Assembly (NCBI RefSeq): GCF_900116665.1
Contig: NZ_FPBK01000003.1
Coordinates: forward strand, 151,306 to 215,305
DNA length: 64,000 nt
Origin: Pustulibacterium marinum
GTDB lineage: Bacteria > Bacteroidota > Bacteroidia > Flavobacteriales > Flavobacteriaceae
Direction of reading: 5' to 3'
Made by a program: the position numbers and the translations under genes. Shown piece by piece: positions 53,583 through 62,398 of the stretch. Each line of letters opens with the position of its first letter. Position 1 is the first letter of the stretch. A model generated the notes under the pieces. It was not told the origin of the DNA. It saw nothing but the letters and a program-made list of their open reading frames with translations, and searched no databases.

Positions 53583-54854
53583 ATGGCAGTAGACTTACTA
53601 CTTGGACTTCAATGGGGAGATGAGGGAAAAGGTAAAATTGTAGACGTTCTTACAAAAAACTATGATATTATCGCCCGCTTTCAGGGAGGTCCAAATGCAG
53701 GACATACGCTTGAATTTGACGGAATAAAGCACGTTCTTAGAACCATTCCTTCCGGAATTTTTCATGAACAATCAATCAACGTTATTGGTAACGGTGTAGT
53801 TGTTGATCCTGTTGTTTTTGTAAACGAATTAAAAGGATTAGAACAATTCAATATCGATTACAAGAAAAAGTTGATTTTATCTAGAAAAGCACATTTAATT
53901 TTACCAACACACCGTTTGCTTGATGCAGCTTCGGAAGCTTCAAAAGGTAAAGCGAAAATTGGATCTACTCTTAAAGGTATTGGACCAACTTATATGGACA
54001 AAACCGGACGTAATGGATTACGTGTTGGGGATCTTGAACTAGATGATTTCAAAGAAAGATACCGCGCTTTGGCAGACAAGCATGAAGAAATGATCAGCTT
54101 TTACAAAGTGGATATTGAGTATGATCTTGCAGAGTTAGAAACTGAATTCTTTGCTGCTGTTGAAACTTTAAAAGAACTTACTTTCATTGATAGCGAGGAG
54201 TTTTTAAACAAATCGCTTCGTGAAGAAAAAACTATATTGGCAGAAGGTGCTCAAGGATCTTTATTGGATATCGACTTTGGAACCTATCCTTTTGTAACCT
54301 CTTCAAACACTACTGCTGCTGGTGCTTGTACTGGTTTAGGTGTTGCTCCTAACAGAATTGGAGAAGTTTTTGGAATTTTCAAAGCTTATACAACTCGTGT
54401 TGGTAGTGGACCTTTCCCTACTGAACTTTTTGATGCTACAGGAGAAAAAATGGCTAAAATCGGGAACGAATTTGGAGCCGTTACTGGTCGACCAAGACGT
54501 TGTGGTTGGTTAGATCTTGTTGCATTGAGATATGCTGTTCAAGTAAACGGTGTAACCCAATTAATGATGATGAAAGGTGACGTTTTAAGTGGTTTTGAAA
54601 CTTTAAAAGTATGTACTGCATACAAATATAAAGGAGAAACTATTGAGCATTTACCATACAACATTGAACCAGAAAACGTAACTCCAATCTACACAGAAAT
54701 GAAAGGTTGGAACGCCGATCTTACCAAAATGACAAGTGTAGACGAATTTCCTGAAGAATTGGTAGCGTATATTGAATTCTTAGAAAAGGAATTGGAAACA
54801 CCTATCAAAATTGTTTCTGTAGGTCCTGATAGAACACAAACGATTCACAGATAA
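53583..54854 (+). CDS. purA: Adenylosuccinate synthetase
   Basis: This is a 423-residue PurA, which condenses IMP with aspartate using GTP in AMP synthesis. The ATG at 53583 gives the normal N-terminus MAVDLLLGLQWGDEGKGKIVD; a longer in-frame start (53457) lies inside the Fur-family gene. Further motifs are GGPNAGHTLEFDG, IGSTLKGIGPTYMDKTGRNGLRV, FVTSSNTTAAGACTGLGV, TRVGSGPFPTEL and GRPRRCGWLDLVALRYA. Confidence 0.97.
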   Translation: MAVDLLLGLQWGDEGKGKIVDVLTKNYDIIARFQGGPNAGHTLEFDGIKHVLRTIPSGIFHEQSINVIGNGVVVDPVVFVNELKGLEQFNIDYKKKLILSRKAHLILPTHRLLDAASEASKGKAKIGSTLKGIGPTYMDKTGRNGLRVGDLELDDFKERYRALADKHEEMISFYKVDIEYDLAELETEFFAAVETLKELTFIDSEEFLNKSLREEKTILAEGAQGSLLDIDFGTYPFVTSSNTTAAGACTGLGVAPNRIGEVFGIFKAYTTRVGSGPFPTELFDATGEKMAKIGNEFGAVTGRPRRCGWLDLVALRYAVQVNGVTQLMMMKGDVLSGFETLKVCTAYKYKGETIEHLPYNIEPENVTPIYTEMKGWNADLTKMTSVDEFPEELVAYIEFLEKELETPIKIVSVGPDRTQTIHR

Positions 54855-54878
54855 AATTTGAACCTATCATAATTTTGT

Positions 54879-54913
54879 AAAAAGACCGTTTCATTTGATA
54901 ACGGTCTTTTTTT
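54879..54913 (+). terminator. purA terminator
   Basis: A 12-bp stem (54879-54890 with 54900-54911) is followed by a T run. Confidence 0.88.
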
Positions 54914-54952
54914 ATTATAGCTACTGGCATGCTTCTTGTTCATTAAAAATTG

Positions 54953-54960
54953 TATTTTTG
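54953..54960 (+). promoter_or_regulatory. -7 element (TATTTTTG) for OstA-like gene
   Basis: An exact TAnnTTTG 20 bases before the ATG at 54981; it also rules out the upstream in-frame TTG (54936). Confidence 0.6.
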
Positions 54961-54980
54961 ACCAAATTTTTTCAGCATAC

Positions 54981-56822
54981 ATGAATCTAAAATTCTATTT
55001 TTCTTTATTCTTTATATGTTTTCTGGGAGCTTTTTCATCAAACGCTCAGCAGAAAAATACTTCCGAAGGAAAGAAAAAAATTCAAATAATTCAGGGACGA
55101 AATTTTCATAAAGATGAAGAAAAATTTCCTGGAGCTACAATTTTCAATGGCGATAAACAACAAGTTCAATTTCGACACGAAGGAATTGATGTTTGGTGTG
55201 ATATTGCTGTGTATTATCAAGATGATAATTTCATAAAAGCATCCGGAAACGTATACTTGCAGCAAGGCGATTCAGTAAAAATGAATTGTGATTACATTGA
55301 ATACAATGGAAATACAAAACTTGCCATTGCAGAAGACAATGTGGAGCTAAGAAATAATCAAATGAAGTTAGAGACTAATAAACTCTACTTCAACAGACTG
55401 CTACAGCAATGTTACTACAACACATCTGGAACAGTAACCGATCCTGAAAATACGCTCACCAGTCAAAGTGGAAAATACTTTATAGAAACAGAAAAGTTTC
55501 AATTCAACAGTAATGTGCATCTCGTAAACAAAGATTTCGATCTAAAATCGAATGAGCTGGATTATTACGAGCGTAGCAAACATGCTTATCTTTATGGTCC
55601 GTCAACAATCACTGGAAAAGATTATGTTCTTTATTGTGAACGTGGATATTATGATACTACAGTTGAAAAAGGCTACGGAATCAAAAACACCAGAATAGAC
55701 TATAATCAGCGCATTATCAAAGGAGATAGTCTTTATTTTGAAAAGAAAAAAGAGTTTGCCGCAGCCACTAACAATATTCAAATTATTGATACTGTAAATA
55801 AAGGAATTGTAAAGGGACATTATGGTGAAGTTTGGAAAGCAAAAGACTCTATGTTTGTCACCAAACGTGCGGTAGCTATCAATTTGGTAGAAAATGATTC
55901 TATCTTTATTCATGGTGACACGTTGATGGTAACCGGTAAAGAGAACGAACGTATTTTAAGAGCTTTTAGAGATGCTAGAATCTACAAAACTGGAATGTCT
56001 GGTAAATGTGATTCTATTCATTCTAGTGAAATTACAGGAATTACTCAGTTAATTAGAAAAATTCCAAAAGGAACTAAGGAAAGAGATTTCTTAAAATACA
56101 ATCCTATTCTTTGGAATGGCGAAAACCAATTAACCGGAGATAGCATACATCTTATTTCTAATGCAAAAACAGAAAAATTAGATTCATTAAAAGTATTGAA
56201 TAATGCCTTTATTGCTGAAAAAGATTCTCTTGGAGATGGTTATAATCAAGTAAAAGGAAAAAACCTATACGGACTTTTTAATGACGCCAACCAGTTAAAT
56301 GAAGTACACATTGTACAAAACACTGAGTCTATATTTTTTGCCTATGACGATTCAGAATTTGTTGGAATTGATAAAGCTATTTGTAGCCGTATCGAAATAG
56401 AATTAGCAGACAATCAAATTGTAAGTGTAACCAATTTTACAGATACGGAATCTACCATAAACAGAGAAGAAGATCTACCGGTAAATGCTAGGAAACTCCC
56501 TGGATTTTATTGGCGTGGTGATGAGCGTATAAAGACCAAAGACGATATTTTTAGCGAAGAAGATAATAATATTGAATTAGTTAAAATTCAGGGAATTGAT
56601 GATCCACAAGCCATAGATATGGAAGAAATGGGTAGAGTTGCAACTCAACCAACCGATGGTACTGAAGCTTTTCCTACTTCTGAAACAAATAAAGAAGACG
56701 AATCCCCTACTACACCAAAAAAGGAATCTTCTCCTGCTTTAAAACCAAAACGGCCATTAATACAGGTAGATTCATTAAAGCTAAAACCGGTTTTAAAACC
56801 ACAAACTAGCACGCATCCGTAA
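54981..56822 (+). CDS. OstA/LptA-like outer-membrane biogenesis protein
   Basis: This is a 613-residue exported protein (signal peptide ending NAQQ). It has an OstA-like beta-jellyroll region of repeated strands (ATIFNGDKQQVQFRHEGIDVWCD, ASGNVYLQQGDSVKMNCDYIEYN, AIAEDNVELRNNQMKLETNKLYFN) typical of LptA/LptD-type LPS-transport proteins, and further repeats to about residue 520. The C-terminal 60 residues are low-complexity and Pro/Lys-rich. It is likely part of the LPS or outer-membrane assembly route. Confidence 0.88.
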   Translation: MNLKFYFSLFFICFLGAFSSNAQQKNTSEGKKKIQIIQGRNFHKDEEKFPGATIFNGDKQQVQFRHEGIDVWCDIAVYYQDDNFIKASGNVYLQQGDSVKMNCDYIEYNGNTKLAIAEDNVELRNNQMKLETNKLYFNRLLQQCYYNTSGTVTDPENTLTSQSGKYFIETEKFQFNSNVHLVNKDFDLKSNELDYYERSKHAYLYGPSTITGKDYVLYCERGYYDTTVEKGYGIKNTRIDYNQRIIKGDSLYFEKKKEFAAATNNIQIIDTVNKGIVKGHYGEVWKAKDSMFVTKRAVAINLVENDSIFIHGDTLMVTGKENERILRAFRDARIYKTGMSGKCDSIHSSEITGITQLIRKIPKGTKERDFLKYNPILWNGENQLTGDSIHLISNAKTEKLDSLKVLNNAFIAEKDSLGDGYNQVKGKNLYGLFNDANQLNEVHIVQNTESIFFAYDDSEFVGIDKAICSRIEIELADNQIVSVTNFTDTESTINREEDLPVNARKLPGFYWRGDERIKTKDDIFSEEDNNIELVKIQGIDDPQAIDMEEMGRVATQPTDGTEAFPTSETNKEDESPTTPKKESSPALKPKRPLIQVDSLKLKPVLKPQTSTHP

Positions 56823-56876
56823 TACTTTTTACAGAGAAAAATACAAGCAAAGAAACTTTTCATTACATTTAAGACA

Positions 56877-58058
56877 ATGAAAACCGACTTTTTACAATAT
56901 CAGGCACAAACGTCGCCTCATCCTTTGATGGTAGATGTTTCTCATGCCAAAGGAAGTTATATTTATGACACCGACGGAAAATCTTATTTAGATTTTGTTG
57001 CTGGTGTTTCTGCTTGCACCTTGGGTCACTGCCATCCAAAAGTGGTAAAAGCCGTGCAAGAACAAACAGAAAAATACATGCACGTAATGGTGTATGGAGA
57101 ATACATACAATCGCCAGCTGTTCAACTTTCTAAGTTATTAGCAGAACATATGCCTGCGCCTTTAGATTGCACTTATCTAGTGAATTCTGGTACCGAAGCA
57201 ATCGAAGGTTCTCTCAAACTAGCAAAACGAGCTACCGGAAGATCTCAGTTGATTTCAGCAGTAAATGCCTATCACGGAAACACACAAGGTTCCATGAGCG
57301 TAATGGGTGCCGAACATAGAAAACAAGCTTTTCGACCTTTATTACCAGATGTAGATTTTATTCGGTTTAATAACGAAGAAGATCTACAAAAAATTACACA
57401 TAGAACTGCTGGTGTTTTATTAGAAACGATTCAGGGAAGCGCTGGTTTTTTACCTCCTCAAAACGATTATTTGGCTAAAGTTAAAAAACGTTGTGAAGAA
57501 GTTGGCGCATTACTTATTCTTGATGAAATTCAGCCTGGATTTGGAAGAACTGGAACTTTATTTGGTTTTGAACAATACAATGTTGTTCCAGATATTGTAG
57601 CCATGGGAAAAGGAATGGGTGGCGGAATGCCTGTTGGCGCATTTTCAGCATCTAAAAAATACATGCATTTACTTTCAGACGGACCAAAAATGGGACACAT
57701 TACCACTTTTGGTGGACATCCTGTTATTGCCGCTGCCAGTTTAGCTACTTTGAAAGAAGTTCTTGAATCTGATTTAATGCAACAAGCTGTTGAAAAAGAA
57801 GCCTTATTCAAAAAACTTTTACAACATCCAAAAATTACAGACGTTAGAGGAAGAGGTCTTATGCTTGCGATGATGGTAGAAAGTGAAGATTTGGCAAATC
57901 ATATCATTCTAAAATGTATGGAAAAAGGATTGATTTTATTTTGGTTAATGTTTGAACCAAAAGCTGTAAGAATCACTCCGCCTTTGACAATTTCCAAGGA
58001 GGAAATAGCAATTGGTTGTAAGTTAATTCTTGAATCAATTGAAGAATGGAAAGCATAA
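56877..58058 (+). CDS. Class-III PLP-dependent aminotransferase
   Basis: This is a 393-residue aminotransferase of the acetylornithine/omega-amino acid type. Motifs are DFVAGVSACTLGHCHP, NSGTEAIEGSLKLAKRATGR, LILDEIQPGFGRTGTLFGFEQYN and AMGKGMGGGMPVGAFSAS with the PLP Lys. The substrate cannot be set from sequence alone; the gene lies 54 bases after the OstA-like gene. A near-match -7 (TACATTTA, 56864-56871) is upstream. Confidence 0.9.
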   Translation: MKTDFLQYQAQTSPHPLMVDVSHAKGSYIYDTDGKSYLDFVAGVSACTLGHCHPKVVKAVQEQTEKYMHVMVYGEYIQSPAVQLSKLLAEHMPAPLDCTYLVNSGTEAIEGSLKLAKRATGRSQLISAVNAYHGNTQGSMSVMGAEHRKQAFRPLLPDVDFIRFNNEEDLQKITHRTAGVLLETIQGSAGFLPPQNDYLAKVKKRCEEVGALLILDEIQPGFGRTGTLFGFEQYNVVPDIVAMGKGMGGGMPVGAFSASKKYMHLLSDGPKMGHITTFGGHPVIAAASLATLKEVLESDLMQQAVEKEALFKKLLQHPKITDVRGRGLMLAMMVESEDLANHIILKCMEKGLILFWLMFEPKAVRITPPLTISKEEIAIGCKLILESIEEWKA

Positions 58059-58156
58059 CTGTTAACTAAATTGTTGATAACAAAACACAATTACTGTAAA
58101 ACATAGCTTTTCGTATTATAAATTTAAGACTATAGAAATCTAAAAAAGTTTCGCCT

Positions 58157-59560
58157 ATGCCATTTGGTTCTAACGAAGAATACAATTTACCGATTGCTAA
58201 GTTTGAATCGATGTTGAAAACAAATACAGTTTTCTTCTTTGACTCAACTGATTTTGAACACATCATCACCTATTATTTAGATGAAGGAAAAGTTGCGAAA
58301 GCAAAAAAAGCAACTCAAATTGGGTTAGAACAACATCCTACCTCTTCAGAATTGAAACTCCTTGAAGTAGAAATTTTAATTTTTGAGAACAAACTAGATA
58401 AAGCTGAGGCACTGCTAGAAGATTTGGAAGAAATTTGTGCTCATAATGTGGAACTCTATATTCAAAAGGCTAATATTTTCAGTAAAAAAGATATGCATCA
58501 AAAAGCCATTCAAACACTGAAACAAGCATTAGCAGTAAATGGCGAAGATCCCGCTGCAGATATTTTATCTATGATTGGTATGGAATTTCTATTTCTGGAG
58601 GATTATGCAAATGCAAAAGATTATTTTCTAGAAGCTTTAAAAGAAGACCATTTAGATTATGCAGCGCTTTACAATGTTGTTTTTTGTTATGAATATTTAG
58701 CGGATCATGATGGTTGTATCACTTTTTTAAATGATTTTCTAGAGGTAAATCCTTACTGCGAAGTAGCGTGGCATCAATTAGGAAAACAATATGCAGCTAA
58801 GAAACTTTATAAGGAATCACTTTCTGCCTTTGAATTTGCAATCATTTCAGACGATTCTTTTATTGGTGCTTATTTTGAAAAAGGAAAAATCCTTGAAAAA
58901 CTCAAGCGCTATAATGAAGCTATTGATAATTATGAATACACGCTAGAACTTGATGACCCTACTTCTTTTGCCTATTTGAGAATAGGAAAATGTCATGAGA
59001 AACTAGGAAACTTGGATCTTGCAAAACAGAATTATTACAAGACAGTTCACGAAGATCCTTTACTTGACAAAGGTTGGCTGGCTATAACAGATTTTTATTA
59101 CCGATTAGAAAATTTCCAAAAAGCCAAATACTACATTCAAAAAGCTATCAATATAGACGAAGACAATGTACTATATTGGAAACGATCTGCAGAAATACAC
59201 AAGCAATTAAGCATGTTTGAAGAAGCTGATATTGCTTATAAGAAAACTATTGAATTAGGCAATTATGAACTGGACACATGGGTTTCATGGGCAGATATTC
59301 TCACCCATTTAGGAGAAAATGATACTGCTATAGTAACATTGCTTCAAGGATTAGAGTTTTATCCAGAGGATAGCGGCATTGAATATAGATTAGCTGCGCT
59401 TTATTATTTAATGCATGAAGACATCAAAGGTCAATATCATTTAACAAATGCATTAGAACATAACTATGATGGTCATGAACTGGCTTCAAAGCTATTTCCA
59501 GCAATTTTTGATAGACCAACTGTTAAGAATATTATAACAAAATTTAAAAAGGCTTCCTAA
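58157..59560 (+). CDS. TPR-repeat protein
   Basis: This is a 467-residue cytoplasmic protein built of about ten tetratricopeptide repeats (for example AKKATQIGLEQHPTSSELK, QKAIQTLKQALAVNGEDPA, AYFEKGKILEKLKRYNEAID and IGKCHEKLGNLDLAKQNYY). It has no signal peptide or catalytic domain and is probably a protein-interaction scaffold. It lies between an aminotransferase and the DUF368 pair; no specific partner can be named. Confidence 0.9.
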   Translation: MPFGSNEEYNLPIAKFESMLKTNTVFFFDSTDFEHIITYYLDEGKVAKAKKATQIGLEQHPTSSELKLLEVEILIFENKLDKAEALLEDLEEICAHNVELYIQKANIFSKKDMHQKAIQTLKQALAVNGEDPAADILSMIGMEFLFLEDYANAKDYFLEALKEDHLDYAALYNVVFCYEYLADHDGCITFLNDFLEVNPYCEVAWHQLGKQYAAKKLYKESLSAFEFAIISDDSFIGAYFEKGKILEKLKRYNEAIDNYEYTLELDDPTSFAYLRIGKCHEKLGNLDLAKQNYYKTVHEDPLLDKGWLAITDFYYRLENFQKAKYYIQKAINIDEDNVLYWKRSAEIHKQLSMFEEADIAYKKTIELGNYELDTWVSWADILTHLGENDTAIVTLLQGLEFYPEDSGIEYRLAALYYLMHEDIKGQYHLTNALEHNYDGHELASKLFPAIFDRPTVKNIITKFKKAS

Positions 59561-59571
59561 CAAAAAAATCC

Positions 59572-59579
59572 TATTTTTG
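59572..59579 (+). promoter_or_regulatory. -7 element (TATTTTTG) for first DUF368 gene
   Basis: An exact TAnnTTTG 22 bases before the ATG at 59602. The in-frame TTG at 59581 would be untranslated or at the TSS, so ATG 59602 is used. Confidence 0.6.
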
Positions 59580-59601
59580 CTTGGTTTCAAGTATAAAATC
59601 C

Positions 59602-60525
59602 ATGCAAAGATCATTTTTAGATTACCTTGTAATTTCGCTAAAAGGTATGGCTATGGGAGCAGCAGATATTGTCCCAGGCGTTTCCGGCGGAACCATTGCC
59701 TTTATTTCTGGAATTTACGAAGAGTTAATAACTTCTATCAACAATGTAAATCTGTCACTATTTAAAACTTTAAAGAACGAAGGTTTTAAAGCAGCATGGC
59801 ATCAACTAAACGGTAATTTCTTATTAGCCCTTTTATTGGGTATAGCCATTAGCGTAGTTTCATTAGCAAAAGGAATTGGTTGGCTTCTTGAAAACCAACC
59901 TGTATTGCTATGGTCTTTCTTTTTTGGACTCGTTTTAGCAAGTATTTATTTCGTTGGAAAACAAATTCAAAAGTGGAACGTGGCTATTATCATTGCTGCG
60001 ATACTTTCTGCAGCATTAGCCTATTACATTACTTCATTACCTCCTTTAAGTACCGAAGCAAGTCCTTGGTTTTTACTTTTGGCAGGTGCACTAGCGATAT
60101 GCGCAATGATTCTTCCAGGAATTTCGGGCTCATTTATTCTAGTTTTGCTGGGAGCATACAGAACGATTTTAGAAGCGGTAGATAATAAAGACTTAAAAAC
60201 AATTGCCATTGTTGGTGTTGGAGCTATCGTGGGATTACTCACGTTTTCTAGAGTTTTAAAATGGCTTTTCAGCAATCATAAGAACTTAATTTTAGCTATT
60301 CTTACTGGCTTTATTTTCGGTTCACTAAACAAGATTTGGCCTTGGAAAAAAGTATTAGAATCCATTACAATAAAAGATAAAGTAATTACTCTTAAAGAAA
60401 TAAGCGTTTTACCATTTAATTATGATGGAGATCCAAAATTATTGTTCTCAATCATTTTAATGATTGTTGGTTTTGCTACCATCATCATCTTGGAAAAAGT
60501 GGCAACTACGCCAAATGAAAACTAA
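59602..60525 (+). CDS. DUF368 membrane protein (undecaprenyl-phosphate translocase family)
   Basis: This is a 307-residue polytopic membrane protein with about nine segments and two inverted repeat motifs: MGAADIVPGVSGGTIAFISG (about 18-37) and MILPGISGSFILVLLGAYR. DUF368 (PopT) proteins have been linked to flipping of undecaprenyl phosphate, the lipid carrier for cell-wall precursors, back to the cytoplasmic side. The Asp of AADIVPG, found in the family, is kept here. It is directly followed by a second copy. Confidence 0.9.
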   Translation: MQRSFLDYLVISLKGMAMGAADIVPGVSGGTIAFISGIYEELITSINNVNLSLFKTLKNEGFKAAWHQLNGNFLLALLLGIAISVVSLAKGIGWLLENQPVLLWSFFFGLVLASIYFVGKQIQKWNVAIIIAAILSAALAYYITSLPPLSTEASPWFLLLAGALAICAMILPGISGSFILVLLGAYRTILEAVDNKDLKTIAIVGVGAIVGLLTFSRVLKWLFSNHKNLILAILTGFIFGSLNKIWPWKKVLESITIKDKVITLKEISVLPFNYDGDPKLLFSIILMIVGFATIIILEKVATTPNEN

Positions 60526-61548
60526 ATGTACAATAGCCACAGAACATTTAAAGATAAGTTCTTTTTGGTGATCAAAGGACTTGCAATGGGAGCCGCAAAT
60601 AAAGTTCCCGGAGTTTCAGGTGGTATTGTGGCATTTGTTGCCGGATTTTACGAAGAATTCATCGGTTCTTTAAGAAAAGTCAATGGAAAAGCCTTTAAAC
60701 TACTTATTGGCGGAAGATTCAAAAGTTTTTACAGATATATAAATGGACGTTTCCTAGGCTTGCTTATTTTTGGAATGCTCGTAAGTTACTTCAGTATTTC
60801 CAAGCTTTTGGATTATTTTATTGAAAGAAAAGAACTCTACGTATGGTCTCTTTTCTTCGGAATGATTTTAGGTTCAATTTACTATATCAGTAAAGATTTT
60901 GATCATTGGAATAGAAAAACAATACTGAGTTTTTTAATTGGTATTTCTACCGGAATTTCCATCAGTTTTTTGAGTCCGGCTACGCAAAATGACAATCTTT
61001 TATTTGTTTTCTTTTGCGGAATGATCAGTGTTTCAGGAATGGCTTTACCAGGCTTATCGGGTTCTTTCATTTTAATTTTATTGGGTAATTACGTGCTTCT
61101 TTTAGTAGATTCTGTAAACGCTTTGTACGATACATTTGCAGAAATTATAAAAGCAGATTTTAGTTTTGTAGAAAATACGAAAAGGTTGGATACACTTAAG
61201 ATTCTAGCAGTTTTCACAACAGGATCTCTCGTAGGTTTGGTGACACTTTCCCATCTTTTAAATTACGTTCTTAAACACTTCAAACATATTACAACTGCCG
61301 TAATTATAGGTTTTATAACGGGATCATTGGGCGTTGTATGGCCATGGAAAAAAACTATCTTCAAAACGGACGCTACCGGAGCTTATCTTCACGACTCAAA
61401 CGGAGTAAGAATTATAGAAAACTACAAACGTTTTATTCCACATTTTAATCATTCAGAAACCTATATTGCCATTGTTTTTATTATTATTGGCATAGGAATT
61501 ATTTTAGCACTTGACTGGTATGGACAAAAATCAAGAAAACACGTTTAA
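60526..61548 (+). CDS. DUF368 membrane protein, second tandem copy
   Basis: This is a 340-residue paralogue of the preceding gene, starting right after its stop. The first motif reads MGAANKVPGVSGGIVAFVAG, with the Asp of the family replaced by Asn (N25) and Ile by Lys; the second motif MALPGLSGSFILILLGNYV is intact. It may have diverged in substrate or regulation. Its 3' end overlaps aroE by 29 bases. Confidence 0.9.
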   Translation: MYNSHRTFKDKFFLVIKGLAMGAANKVPGVSGGIVAFVAGFYEEFIGSLRKVNGKAFKLLIGGRFKSFYRYINGRFLGLLIFGMLVSYFSISKLLDYFIERKELYVWSLFFGMILGSIYYISKDFDHWNRKTILSFLIGISTGISISFLSPATQNDNLLFVFFCGMISVSGMALPGLSGSFILILLGNYVLLLVDSVNALYDTFAEIIKADFSFVENTKRLDTLKILAVFTTGSLVGLVTLSHLLNYVLKHFKHITTAVIIGFITGSLGVVWPWKKTIFKTDATGAYLHDSNGVRIIENYKRFIPHFNHSETYIAIVFIIIGIGIILALDWYGQKSRKHV

Positions 61549-62278
61549 AAACTTATTCGGATTACTAGGAAGAAATATTTCGTACTCATTTTCTAGAGGA
61601 TATTTTTCAGAAAAGTTTGAAAAAGAAGGTATACAAGATTCGTTTTACACAAACTTTGATATTCCTTCTATTGATAAATTCCCCGAAATCATTCAGCAAA
61701 ATAAGAACCTAAAAGGAATGAATGTTACCATTCCTTACAAAGAAGACGTGATTCCGTATTTAGATGAATTGGATGAAACAGCAAAAATGATTGGCGCAGT
61801 AAATACAATTCAGTTTAAAAATAATAAACTAATAGGTCACAATACCGACTATTACGGTTTTTTAAAATCACTTGAACCATTTTTAAAACCTCAACATTCC
61901 AAAGCTCTTGTACTTGGAACTGGTGGAGCTGCAAAAGCTGTACTATATGTAATGAAGTTACTTGGAATAAATGCAAAATTGGTTTCTCGCAATCCAAAAT
62001 TAAAGCAGTATTCCTACACTGACTTAAATAAAGAAATCATTCAAAATAATAAGCTAATTATTAATACAACTCCCTTAGGAACGCACCCAAACATTACAGA
62101 CAAACCTTCAATTTCGTATCAGCATATCACTTCAGAACATTTACTTTTTGATCTGATTTACAACCCAGCTGAAACTGCTTTTCTACTTGAGGGTAAGAAG
62201 CGAGGAGCTACCATTGCAAACGGAGCAAGTATGCTACAACTACAGGCAGAAAAAGCATGGACTATTTGGAATTCATAA
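61520..62278 (+). CDS. aroE: Shikimate dehydrogenase
   Basis: This is a 252-residue AroE that reduces 3-dehydroshikimate with NADPH in aromatic amino acid synthesis. Motifs are FGLLGRNISYSFSRGYF (substrate site Ser-x-Ser), GMNVTIPYKEDVIPYLD (catalytic Lys), IGHNTDYYGF, VLGTGGAAKAVLYVMK (NADP) and NGASMLQLQAEKAW. The ATG at 61520 is chosen; an in-frame TTG at 61511 adds only three residues. It overlaps the upstream DUF368 gene by 29 bases. Confidence 0.95.
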   Translation: MDKNQENTFKNLFGLLGRNISYSFSRGYFSEKFEKEGIQDSFYTNFDIPSIDKFPEIIQQNKNLKGMNVTIPYKEDVIPYLDELDETAKMIGAVNTIQFKNNKLIGHNTDYYGFLKSLEPFLKPQHSKALVLGTGGAAKAVLYVMKLLGINAKLVSRNPKLKQYSYTDLNKEIIQNNKLIINTTPLGTHPNITDKPSISYQHITSEHLLFDLIYNPAETAFLLEGKKRGATIANGASMLQLQAEKAWTIWNS

Positions 62279-62398
62279 AAACAAGTAGGGAGTTAATCGA
62301 TTTATCAGTTCATTTTTAGTTTTTTTTTTGTCATATAAATTAGTTGTTAGTATCTTTCAGTCAAAGAAACTAGTGCCAACCTTAAAACATTCCTGACA

